DNA of 64,000 nt from Apostichopus japonicus (taxonomy: Eukaryota > Echinodermata > Holothuroidea > Aspidochirotida > Stichopodidae), in the NCBI RefSeq assembly GCF_037975245.1, contig NC_092582.1, positions 4,184,501-4,248,500 on the forward strand, read 5' to 3'. Under the pieces are notes generated by a model. It saw only the letters and a program-made list of their open reading frames with translations. It did no database searches and was not told the DNA's origin. Numbering within the stretch: the stretch's first letter is position 1; every line of letters starts with the position of its first letter. Made by a program: the position numbers and the translations under genes. Below, in pieces: positions 21,851 to 32,900 of the stretch.

Positions 21851-23449
21851 AACCGTAACCAAAGCAACATTACACTGCATTTCATAGGGAAAGATCCAAA
21901 GGGGTGGGTGGGGGGGGGGGAGATGCGCGCACATTCACACAAATAAAAAATCATAATATTAAAGGGAAAACTAAAAGACGACAAGGAGAAGATGATATTT
22001 AATTCCCTGCATCACGCTGACCTAAAATAAAACCGAAATATATAAATGTCTTATTATTTTCTAGGTTTGTTTATCACTACAGAAAGAGTTCACTGTTTCT
22101 CATTGTGCGACATAACAGGCTATTTTTATCACATTCTTTGCGAAGATATTGTTAACAGCAACATGATATTTTTTGGGGGCAATGTTGAATTCTTTATAGT
22201 GTCACCGATGCCTGTCTTATTACAAATAACTGACCGGCGTAATGGAGTCGGTGCCTATATGGTTACGTCTTTTTTTTGCTATACTTAAGAAGATGATCTG
22301 ATCTGCCTGGTCACAGTGGTCAAACTCTAGAGGCGTGACCATCGGATTATAAGACAAACAAATTTTGACCTGGCACATATATGCAAAACAAAACGAAAAT
22401 TAAATCGGTAGATGTTTCTCACAAAGATCTTTTACATATTTGAAGAATTATTACAAGTTGGATTGTAACATATGAAATGTGTGTTGTTCATTTTTCGCCA
22501 TAAACATATTGTTAATATCTGTTTTTTGTATCGAACAAATATAATTACTAACAACAAACTTTAACCTAAATGGTTATACACAAATGAGGATTGATTTTGG
22601 TATATACACGCAACATTTGGGGTACTATGTCAAATTAAAACAAAGGTGTCCTTTTTGTTGTTATTGTTTTGGTCGAGATGAAAGCATGCGTCATGTTTGT
22701 GTGATTATTTAATATACAATAAAGTACCAAAACATACAAACAAACACGGCCGTAAAGTTATGGATCGGTTAGTTGGTCTTTATAATGGACTGCTTACAGG
22801 GGCATATAGATTGGAAAGTTTTTCCCTATAATGTTAAGCTGAAAATATTTGTGGCCTTCAATTCGCGTGACAGGAGTAGTGTGTTCATATAAGTAGATAT
22901 TTAAATATGTAAACATAATAGAATACAAAAAAATACTGTATACGACTGGGTGCACGGTTAATTTAAGATGATAAGTGTTTTTTTTAATGGATGAGGATAA
23001 ATGGCGAACACTCTGATTTTGCGCTGTGGTTTATATTTATCCTTGAGCTAAGTGATTTCATCGATTGCCTAACCCTATTCCGGCGATGACAAAATCTTGC
23101 CAAAACTTTTCAGCAAATGTTAAAGACCAAATCAAAGGTAGGCCTTCATCACTACGATTTCAATTGTATATATATTTATTCATTTGCCTTTGTCGTTTAC
23201 CTCCATTTCATTTATCAGTCTGTTCAAAGTATCTTTCGAGATCCGGCTTTAGGAATCACAAATGATTTCGAGTTGGTTAGCATCATGTTTGATCTCTAGA
23301 GTATGGCCCGCAAATATGTCACCAAAACAGAACACAGGGGGATAGGACTGTGAACCTAGAAAATGATGGGTTCTTTACTGACACTCGAGTTAGATGTAAC
23401 ACACATATATAACAGAAACAACACCATCAACAGCAACAACAATCTTCTC

Positions 23450-23904
23450 CAAGGGCGGCGGAACCGGGGGGGCACAGGGGGCACGTGCCCCCCCACTTTT
23501 CCTCAGGGTTAAAAATGTGCCCTTTTTCTACATAAAAATTGAGGTGTCTCAAGTTAACAAGAGGCCAGGGAACCAGAATGAATACTCGGGAAGGGCCGTT
23601 TCCGGCCATCTGAGGGGTTTGTAAAACCAAAAATTTTCTTGTACGCTCCGCGCCAACCGATGGTGGCGCTCCGCTCAGAATGTCGTGCATACAACTTTGG
23701 ATATTGCAGTGCTAGTATGCATTTTTTCCATGAAAGGGGAGGGGGGGGGGGCGTTGATGGAGTGATGTGTATACGCGAAAAAGATAATACAATAAGAGTT
23801 ATAAAGGGTACTAAGTATAAGACTACATCAGTCAAATTGAATTTCTGCAAAGTGCCCTTTGATGTCGGTGCCCCCCCAGATTAAAAGTGCTTCCGCCGCC
23901 CTTG
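23450..23904 (+). mobile_element. 455-bp hAT-like MITE with 8-bp TSD, beside a TESK splice donor
   Basis: The left end is CAAGGGCGGCGGAACC and the right end GCTTCCGCCGCCCTTG, a near-perfect inverted repeat. The 8-bp duplication ATCTTCTC is exact (23442-23449 and 23905-23912). Internal GTGCCCCCC blocks and a TTTTCTTGTACGC...CGCCAACCGATGGTGGCGC stretch are shared with the composite at 13942-15896. The right TSD ends only 33 bp from the kinase exon at 23946. Confidence 0.9.
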
Positions 23905-23945
23905 ATCTTCTCGGTATAGCTGGCATCAAGTTTTACCCAAATTAC

Positions 23946-24095
23946 CTCAGGTTTCAAATCCCGGTGGCATATGTTCCTGGAATGTAAATAGGACATCCCT
24001 CTTGCTACGTCAGCCGCTAGTTGGATTTTCTGTTGCCACGACAACGTAATTTGTTTGTCTGCTAAGATATCTCCCAGGGTGCCTCCAGATACATA
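23946..24095 (-). CDS. TESK: TESK-like kinase, exon with catalytic loop HRDLKPE
   Basis: The exon is exactly 50 codons, phase 0 both sides (acceptor CCACAG, donor GTAATT). It encodes YVSGGTLGDILADKQITLSW then IARGMSYLH-type helix E (VARGMSYLHSRNICHRDLKPE). GGTL is the hinge-adjacent motif of TESK/LIMK. The catalytic loop is HRDLKPEN after joining to the next exon, the ordinary Ser/Thr-kinase form. Human TESK and LIMK proteins have HRDLTSKN or HRDLNSHN, so this is a deviation at the signature that defines their group. Confidence 0.93.
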
Positions 24096-27000
24096 CTGTG
24101 GATTGTAAGTAAAACCATTGCATTTATTGAAAATTAAAAATGAACACAAAATCAAACAGTGCATAATATATAATTCTTCATGGATGAATTATTTGAGGAA
24201 ACATAAGCGAGAAAGGAAAAAACAAAAACCTTGGAGGGATGTAGAGTTACTCCTTGGTCATACATGGCTTTGACATGAAAAATATTATGTAGGTTTAAGA
24301 AACAAGTACCTGGCCTCTTCTTGCCTAAAGGCAGTTAATTTTCTCCTGTTTAGCTAGTCAATGTTGGTTTCATATTTCTTTATATTATTATTATTCATTT
24401 TTCTCTCTCTCCCTCTCCCTGTCTCTGTTTTTTTTCTTTCTTTTTTCCTTTTTCCTTTTTAGTTTGCTAAATTTGTAAATATTGAAGGAGAGTGGAATTT
24501 GATCTAAGTCATTGATAATAATTTTGAAACAGAAAAACAAAACTGTGAAAAACTGTAAGGAAAAAAAGCTAAGTGTCAACCTATTTCAATCGAGTCCCTT
24601 AAGACAGTTGCATTAAGCTTATTGTGTTATATATTTGGCAAGGAAACCGCAATGCTGTTGGCTTGTATATACGGAAAATGAACAAAAATGAAAGAAACAC
24701 TGTCTTTATGATCTGTGCGTATAGCGTAATCAAAAAGTTTAGATTTGAATGTATACTGTCGGTATCTCTGATATCCTAATGAATCAAATATGAAGATATA
24801 TTTGATGGGAATGTCGAATACCGTTGAACTGACACAAGATATATTGTTATAAGTATCTATTGAATGCAACATGAACCACATAAATGTTTTCTGTTTTGAA
24901 ATTCCGTTTTTCCTTTCTTCTTCTTCTTATTTTCTTGGAGGGGAGGGGAGGGAGGGTGGTTTATTTTCAGCCGGTGGACAGGACTAACAGCAACGTTCGG
25001 ACAAAGGCCTCAACAAAAATAGCGACAGACCAAAAACGAAAAAAGAAGAAAAAGCGACTTCATATGATTCAACTTTGATACAAAGATATGTAACGTATAG
25101 GCTGTGACGTAATTGTGACGCACGAAAAAGAGCAAACTTTTCTCAAGTTTGAGCAAGACCGTAGTATCGATGTTTTATCTATATATCTGATGAAGCAGTA
25201 TCATATATTCTCGCCTACTCATGAGTCGAGATTAAGTTTCATTTTTCTGATGATGCGATTCTCGAGGTGTCGATGAATCTTCCCCGTTTTGGAAAAAACA
25301 AATCCTAAACTCGATATTGAAGTAGGCCTATATCATAGGATCAGGATATATCCTTAGCGACGTATTTACGATATATGATACGGGCAATATGTACTGTATT
25401 TATAGTTCATATATACTTGCTTGAACATTTAAAGTAAGAATCACATGATAAATGTATGAGAGTTTTATCAGGAAACCACGTGATCATAAGACGTTTCGCT
25501 AAGTTAGAGCAGTTGTCTATACTTGTTATTTGCATCGTTGTTTATATGTCGTTCCTAAACGAGCAATGAACTTGCAAGTACTGCTTCCGTATACGTCATA
25601 GTTCGGAATAAATATTAAAGTTGATGTGTCGCACAACATTTCGCCTATCAGGTAAACAAAACATTATTAACACTCTATTGAGACAATAACAGTTTTTCAC
25701 GTAGATGGGGATGGGGTATGAGATGAGTGAGGTGTTATGGGTACGGTAGGGAAGTGGTAATAGGGGATATGGTAGGGAAGTGATAAAAGGGAGGTAGGGC
25801 AGGGTGAAAGGTAGGTGAGGTGGCGACGAGAGAGTTCCATGTGAACTTTTTAGCAATTGTCAAACGCCATATATTAAGCTCTCAACGCAAGGTTGTGCTA
25901 GTAAACACTTTGTGCCAGGTTTACTACAGCAGATCCCCGACTGAACCCCCCTCCCCATGACTGACGATGGGAGGTGGGTGGCCACGCCCCTACCCCCTTT
26001 TTTGGGCACCCCACAGTTCAGATACCCAAGTATGGTATAGAGCTGTGCCGAATATAACTTCTTCATCCAGAATAATTTCTCCCGTATCCTTAGGTAGTTT
26101 GGATACACATCTATGCCGTTGACTGACCATGAGCTGTTACGTTGTACACTTCCCATCCTACATTCTAATGGGTGTGTACAACTATTGGCATATATAGGCC
26201 CGTCTCAGAGGCGTAGGAAGGTATTTCTTGTTTAAGGAGGTATTGCAGGAGGTCACTAATGGAGTAGAGACATTTTTATTGCAGAGGGGGGGGGGGGGGG
26301 GTGACGGCGGCGGCTACAACGAGATTTGCAGTAGTGACATAATGATAACCAATCCCAGGGCTCTTTAACCCGTATAATTACAAGAACTCTGCATTCGTGC
26401 CTGCCTACATAGACCATGTGTTGCACCGATACATTGCGTTTATGTTACTGATTTACCACAGGTAGACCCACATACCGCTATAACAGGTAGACTCCATATA
26501 GATAACCCATCGTCATTCACATAGAGGTTAAACTATTTTTTATTTGTTTTTTATTTCAACAAATAAAAATATTATGAAAAGAGAAGTAAGTAAAGATAAA
26601 TATAACGAGACAGATATAAGGGTCAAAGTTTAAGAGAATTAAATATATAAACAGATAAACATCATCAAAGCCACACAGGTATGAAGGGTAAGTATATGTA
26701 CTGAGTGTTGCACCTGAATTCTTGCGTGTATATGGTACGTCATAGTTTCATCTCACTACATCTCTACGCACGTTGTAATTTCAACCTAGTTTGGCCTTTG
26801 TCAGCCCATATACAGAGTATCCCCTCTCTTATCCCAGCTATATTAGCGACCACCCATGCGAGGGGAGTCGGGGAAGGGGGAGGGAGGGAAGGGAGGATAC
26901 ACTGTAAACATTAGTTAGTCACGAATGGCAAAATTCTAGTCACAGTGACTAGATTTAGCTAGTCATTACCAATTCGTTAGTTGCAGACCAATTTGCATGG

Positions 27001-27139
27001 TCGTTCGACTAACATAAATTGGTCACATAAATTTGTACGAACTTTTTTGACACTCACTATGCATGTCATGTATGTAAGCGTGACGAGAATATTCTAGTCT
27101 TCTGTTTGTTTACTTTCTATAGCCTTCAGCTTTGACCAA

Positions 27140-27147
27140 TGACGTCA
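27140..27147 (+). promoter_or_regulatory. CRE palindrome with adjacent CCAAT boxes inside the 4.9-kb element
   Basis: TGACGTCA, a perfect CRE/ATF site, is preceded by GACCAAT and followed within 15 bp by ATCCAATC. The spacing and the start codon with splice donor 225 bp downstream look like an animal core-promoter region. Activity is inferred only. Confidence 0.4.
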
Positions 27148-27368
27148 TTATTTTTATCCAATCATCGTACCGTAGAATACCGTGTGCTCAGCTGATCAGA
27201 GCTCAAAAATTAAGACGACGGCCGGCGATTACATGTATACTGTATGCACGTACGTGATACGTCGTACGTCGTACATTGCGACCATTGCCTAACTGCAGAT
27301 AGAACAGGGCTATCAACAAAATAAGAAGATTCTTAATCATTTAACAAATCGCCAGAAGCAGTTTCAAA

Positions 27369-28883
27369 ATGTCGTCAGTTAGGTAAGTTCAATCACAACT
27401 GAAATTCTAATAAATAATAATTGACACAATTGACATAATGTTCAAGGAAGGTTTGAATATCCGCGATATGTTTGGCTGGAAACTTAGTATGGGTAAAATT
27501 AACGTTAGGCCTTAGTAAGCAAAACTGTTGCTAACGCTAGGACGAAGCTAGGCTAGGTGTTTAGTCTACCTAGTGTAGCCCACATGCGCTCGTAGATGTA
27601 TAGTACTATAGTAGCAGTAATACACACTTATATGACATTTATATAAATGTGTATTATTAGCTAGTATACTAGGCCTATATTCCAACGTTACGAGCGCCTG
27701 TGGTGTAGGCTAGCCTACGTCAAGTTTCTAGACACTTCGCCGACCACCCCGGTCTGCATTTCGTGCACTCTGAACTGAAGATCTTCCGCATGGAACTTAC
27801 CTTCTGTTCTTGTAGGCTAAAGTACATGGTAATCATATTTTAGGTTATTTTTGCTCAAGTTGGAAGTATCTGGTGTTTAACTAAGGACAAAAACTCAGTT
27901 TCAATGCATGAAATACCCATAATGTTGTTAGCTCAGGCCATAGGCCTCAGGTTCATAGTGGCGCTATGTTAGTATCCTAGACCAAGTCTACACCAGCTGT
28001 AGCACAATGTTGTAGGGTTCTGTATCGTAAGTGGAGTGGCTGCTGAGTGCTAATACACTAGACAGAGAATGTTTTGAGTCTTATTTAGCAAATAATCCAC
28101 AAAGGTATGCATTTTCTACTCCTGCATATGTGCATCAAGGGGTTTTGAGCCTACTCAGCCTATCATTAATTTTCTGTTGTTTGTTCATTTTCAGAGAAAG
28201 TTGATGTGCTAAGTCCTCAGCATTCACAGCTGTATACTTTGAATGGTTGTGGTATCAATGGACTCAACTGGTTAGATGAGGTAACAACAAATTCCAAACA
28301 ACTCTGACAGCAGAAAGAGATATCCTGATACTTCCATGGGAGATAGACTGTATTAACTATAGGAACCAATGCTTGCCACCAATGGAGAATAAGGTAATTT
28401 GACTTTGTTGTTCTTTGACAAGCAACAAATTTGAATGTTTTATCACGAATTAAGCCCCCTTTCCACCTCTTGTCCCCTATACCTGTCTTTAATACATTGT
28501 AACAACCTATGCATAAACCTTTAAATGGACTGGATATGCTATTGAGGTGAACTGTGTGTCTAGATAGCATATCAGTAAGCTTTCCTTTAGACTACTGTAC
28601 ATACTGTTACAGTTAGGCTGTGGTTTACAAATCCCGATGATCCAGTTTTGGCAAAGAACACCTTCAATTCTATACTCTTATTCTTAGTATATAACTTAAC
28701 AGTTCAGGAATTACATTGGGGTATGTCCTGTAGGTCAGTTTGGGAGGAATCAGCTGAGCTAAACAAAAGTAGTTTTCATCACATTTCAGAGCCAGAGACG
28801 AAAAAGCCCTCCCTGCTGACCCTTCTCTGGATGATGTTTCTGCAGTTATGGGTGTATGGCAAGCCAGACCAAGTGGACTGTGA
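27369..28883 (+). CDS. Candidate two-exon small gene inside the 4.9-kb element
   Basis: A short first coding exon, ATG TCG TCA GTT AG (27369-27382), ends at a GTAAGT donor. An acceptor CATTTCAG before 28790 restores the frame. The product would be MSSVRARDEKALPADPSLDD followed by VSAVMGVWQARPSGL and a stop (35 residues). The phase match and the promoter-like block upstream are suggestive, but 35 residues is small and I recognise no family. It could be a decayed captured gene or chance. Only the exon parts 27369-27382 and 28790-28883 are meant as coding. Confidence 0.25.
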
Positions 28884-29163
28884 TCCGGATACCAATAAAA
28901 CCTGCAAGAATCATATATGCACCCAGCTTGGTCAAGCTTATCAAAATTGGTGACTGGAAATGTTGTTGCAGACGTAGACCTGGTTACTGCTTACACAGTA
29001 TTGCTCATATGTGTATTTACACACTGCACAGTGCATACTGAAATCTCTGAAAAGACATCTTTATGGACCAAAAATGATAATTGCATAGAATTCTGTTGTG
29101 GTTTATATTGTGACGACTATAAAAAGTATCATTTTGGTATTAACAAAAAAATTCATCTCTCAC

Positions 29164-29639
29164 TTAAGGTGGCATACTCCTATTAGAGTCTGTATCCATC
29201 CCCTCAATTGTTCTCCTTCAGGAAAAGTGCCAAAAAGCAGCATGAGAACTTCTATTTTGACCTGTTATCAATCATGATCTAGTTTGTTTGTGGCTTGCAT
29301 GGTGAAGAGCATGAATGGAAGTACATGTGGTCAGAAAATTTGGTCAATTGAGGCAATTTTAGACCCCTTTAGGCATCCCAGGAGCAGCCTAGGAAAATTG
29401 TTTACCACTGAGTGAAGAGGTTTGTTTACAAGTGACAAAAACTTCCGGCTCGAATAGCAAAAAATCTACATGATCATGATACGGAAAATTGATAGTGCCA
29501 TGAAAGTCCAACTTGTCAGCTATCCGGTGATGGGTAGCGTTTAGCTAGTGAAAACTTCTATCTAGACTTAGAGACCACATTACTTTTGTGATTTAGTGTG
29601 TAAGTCAATGGGGCTTTTAATGGGCCTATGCTACCTTAA
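29164..29639 (-). mobile_element. TTAA-flanked MITE family B, copy 2 (inverted relative to copy 1)
   Basis: TTAA at 29164-29167 and 29636-29639 brackets GGTGGCATACTCCTATTA and, inverted, GGTAGCATAGGCCCATTA. The sequence is the reverse complement of 12969-13468 over its whole length with moderate divergence. It is nested within the 26900-31803 element. Confidence 0.82.
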
Positions 29640-29707
29640 ATAGGAGGAACAATCTGTGATATACAGTGCGCATTATGCAATCAGTGAAATAACCACAGTA
29701 CGTAAAG

Positions 29708-29900
29708 ACATACAGAAGTTCTGGCGGAATGGTTAGGGCACTGAACACATGATTCCATGATCGTGGGTTCATGTACCAACCTGGTCGATAGGTATGTACC
29801 TTTAATGAAGACACTTAATCTCAATTGCCTCTCTTTACTCAGGTGTAAAGGGTGTATAGGGAGGTAATTCAAAAATATAGCATTTGCACCGTTTTATGGC
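29708..29900 (+). mobile_element. tRNA-derived SINE, second family
   Basis: TGGCGGAATGGTTAGGGCA resembles a pol III A box and GTGGGTTCATGTACC a degenerate B box, 45 bp apart. The body has CACTTAATCTCAATTGCCTC and TACTCAGGTGTAAAGGGTGT, which look like the conserved central part of SINEs widespread in marine invertebrates. The clover-leaf is decayed. The 3' boundary is uncertain. Confidence 0.55.
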
Positions 29901-32900
29901 TGCAATGATATGGGATGTCCCCTGGGGAACATGTAGATGTAGCTCAGCATAGTGAGCATAATGTCTGATATGTGTTACCAAGGACCATAGATAGTGTTCC
30001 GTAAATACTGTGCCAATGGTGCAATATAAATGGCTAATTTACATAACATTTACAGAGTGTGGCTAGCACAAATGTTACATACTTAACCAAATGTCTTTAG
30101 GCCTTTGTTACTTTACCACAACTGTATGTCAAAAGTGAAAAAGAAAGGATATTTTTTTGTGTAATGCAAAGAGATACTTCACTTGAGTATTCATCATTGA
30201 CTTATAAAAAAAACTGTGGTGAGTCATAAACCAAACTTATGACAAATAATTTCACAGCAGAAATTGTAGCATATACTACACATAATACTGCACACCGGTT
30301 ATATTCAATAATGCACACCGGTCATACTACTAGTATGCTATAGTGCATGCCTAAGCCCCACATAAGTGTAGTGTATAAGGTTATTGTTTGTGTACTTGCG
30401 CACACCTTTGGGATCAAGCAAAGTTCAAATTATCAGCAAATGATGTTTGATATATCGGGCAAGTCTTTAACATGGACTTCAGTGTACTTGGAAATAATTA
30501 CAATGATTTAATGAGGTTAGTGTGATTGAATGTGGGAACCTCATTTAAAATCTACCCCAAAAAATTGACCTAGAAGGTAATTGTCTACCATTCAAGACAT
30601 AGCTTATGGTTTGTGATAAAGTACTTCTAGAAATGTTGTAACTATACTTTGTTAACTGTTCCACTCTAGTGTTGCTTCAAAGATAATAACATATTCAACT
30701 TGCATGTTCTGCAATAATATTGTACCATCACATCTCATGGTCAGAAACTCAGAATAATATCACTTCCAAGTTCATAAAATGACTTATATTATTCTTTTGT
30801 TTTAAATGTAGTTGTCAGATGTTGTTAGACATAGAGATTTAATCTCTGGTCAATGGTTCTCTTTTAAGCTCACTTTTTTGTTTAGCTTGTCATGGTAATA
30901 TTTTTATTTATCCTAATTCGAGATGATGATTATAAGGATATTTTCTGGCCCTTTTAACAGTTAAGGTCATATAGAGCTACTCAAGGCCTTTTTATACCAT
31001 TTGATTTGACGGGGTATTATTTTTATAAATAAATTATAAATAGTTATATGATATATTATTTTGTGTATATTAAATATATGTTATGTATATTTAAATTTAA
31101 ATATTAATTAAGATAATTTATTTGGCTAAAGTTCTATTTTTATATTTGAGCTGTGTACTCGCAAACTTTCCCTTTATCTGTCTGTCCACATCTTTTCCAT
31201 GCTGCTATTTGATGAAACTGATGGAGCCCATAATGATGCATGATCTAATTGTTTGAAAACTGTTGAACACTGCCAACTTAGGAGCGTTTCAAAGTAACCC
31301 CATGAGTAGTCTCAAGATGTTTTATCGGAGAAGATTTTGACAATTTTGTAAAGATAAGTTTTCCCAATTGTCCAATAAATATATATTTTAGTTTTAAATG
31401 TTCTTAAACCTTTAGTGTTTGTTACTGTTCTTTATGAGATGAATTTTAAATGGAATGCTTATTTGTCACATTTTGCATTAATACTGAATGTTAATAAAAA
31501 TTACCATGAAACTTATAATGTGTGTCACTATCTCATTTCTTAACTAAAAAGTACTTAATCTTAAACTAGTCTTGTGACCTAAATAAGTAGTCACAGTTGC
31601 ATTGACTTATATTTTTGGTCACTGGACTAAGCTTTGGTCGATAGAGGCATCGTAGTAGGACTAATTTTAATTAGTCAGAAAACTCGATTTAATTAGTCAC
31701 AAAACTAATGTTATATAGTCAAATGACTAGAAGAAACTGGTCGATAGAGGCATCGTTGTGACTAATTTTTTTTAGTCATATTGACTAACTATTGTTTACA
31801 GTGTAGGTGAGACTCAGACCCGGCAAAAACTAGGTTTCTGACGAGACCGCACAATTCTGCAACAAACGCAAGTGTCCACACCACCTCTCCGCTCTTCTGT
31901 ACAGCAAAACATGTTAGGCTAACCCTTTCTACATTTGTTGTACTTCCTTAGTTATGATGTTCGTAAACGACCGATTTGGTAATCATGGAGCGATTTCACT
32001 TTCAACGAGGAGTAAAATGCTGGAGGAATAATTGGAGGCGAAAGAAGGAGGAAAAAGCTGGCAGAGTTTGTTCCTCAGAGGAGTTTATTCCTCAGAGGTA
32101 ATACTACGTAACTTTGGCGAAATGGGCCGTATGCGTAATTTTCAGCTATATACGCAAGCGATGTGATCAACATTTCAGTATAGCGTAAATCAACCAACGT
32201 TAGACATGAACGAAAACAACGTATAGGAATAAATAAAAAATGAACAAAGATTAAATATACGACTGTAGTTCGCTGTACCGAGCCCCCCGCCCCCCCCCCC
32301 CATTCCCCGCCCATATTGGATCTGCCGGAGATATCATGAAGACATTGCATGAAATGCAACAAGTGGAACGGCAATGTGAACTCTGACTGCAATATACCGA
32401 GGCAGATAATTCTCATTTATAAGAGGCCGTGTATGTCAAATGTAACCTACCGTAGTACGTGGTTGCACAATAAAGAATACCTTGCGGATATACGCTTTGC
32501 ATATGCCTATATCACAGTAATCAGCATTATCATTAGCCATTCTTTATCGCCAACTCGTCTCGACTGTTCTCTTTAGATTGATGAAATTGATGAAGTTTAA
32601 TTCCAATTATATAACCAACTGAGGCCAAATCGGGTCTTAGTTTCCTTTTTTTTTTATTCTTGAGCAAATACTGCAATATTTGCGTTAATTCGTAATAAAA
32701 ATATAAAAGATATTTTTATGTTATCGCATATTATCAGTTTCAATTTATTCACTTATGAAAACACAATGTCTCTGTCGTTGCTATGGGGATGATTTTGGAA
32801 CATGTATAGAAGCAAACTATAAAATGAACCGCGGCAATAGCCACAATTCACTAAGGAGTCATAAAAAATGCCATTAATTTGAAATTTGCCATTTCAGACT

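Larger units (their letters stand above)
26900..31803. mobile_element. 4.9-kb TA-flanked DNA element with reiterated TAGTCA subterminal motifs
   Basis: The left end is CACTGTAAACATTAGTTAGT and the right end, on the other strand, CACTGTAAACAATAGTTAGT. TA flanks both sides (26898-26899 and 31804-31805). The last 240 bp contain TAGTCA five times and TGACTA three times; the first 100 bp have three TAGTCA and one TGACTA. GGTCGATAGAGGCATCGT is repeated directly near 31637 and 31739. A TA duplication fits Tc1/mariner-like transposition, but no transposase is visible. Nested inside are a TTAA MITE and a SINE, so it is not recent. Confidence 0.72.

Noticed and set aside
28196-28282. Exon KVDVLSPQHSQLYTLNGCGI... 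with AG and GT borders inside the 4.9-kb element
   Set aside because: It looks exon-like, but its phase does not join the ATG exon at 27369 (a stop results) nor the segment at 28790, so I left it uncalled.
28590-28660. Missing TESK exon (minus strand reading IIGICKPQ)
   Set aside because: It has a GIC-like word but no acceptor or donor in the right phase and no following G-x-L-H pattern.
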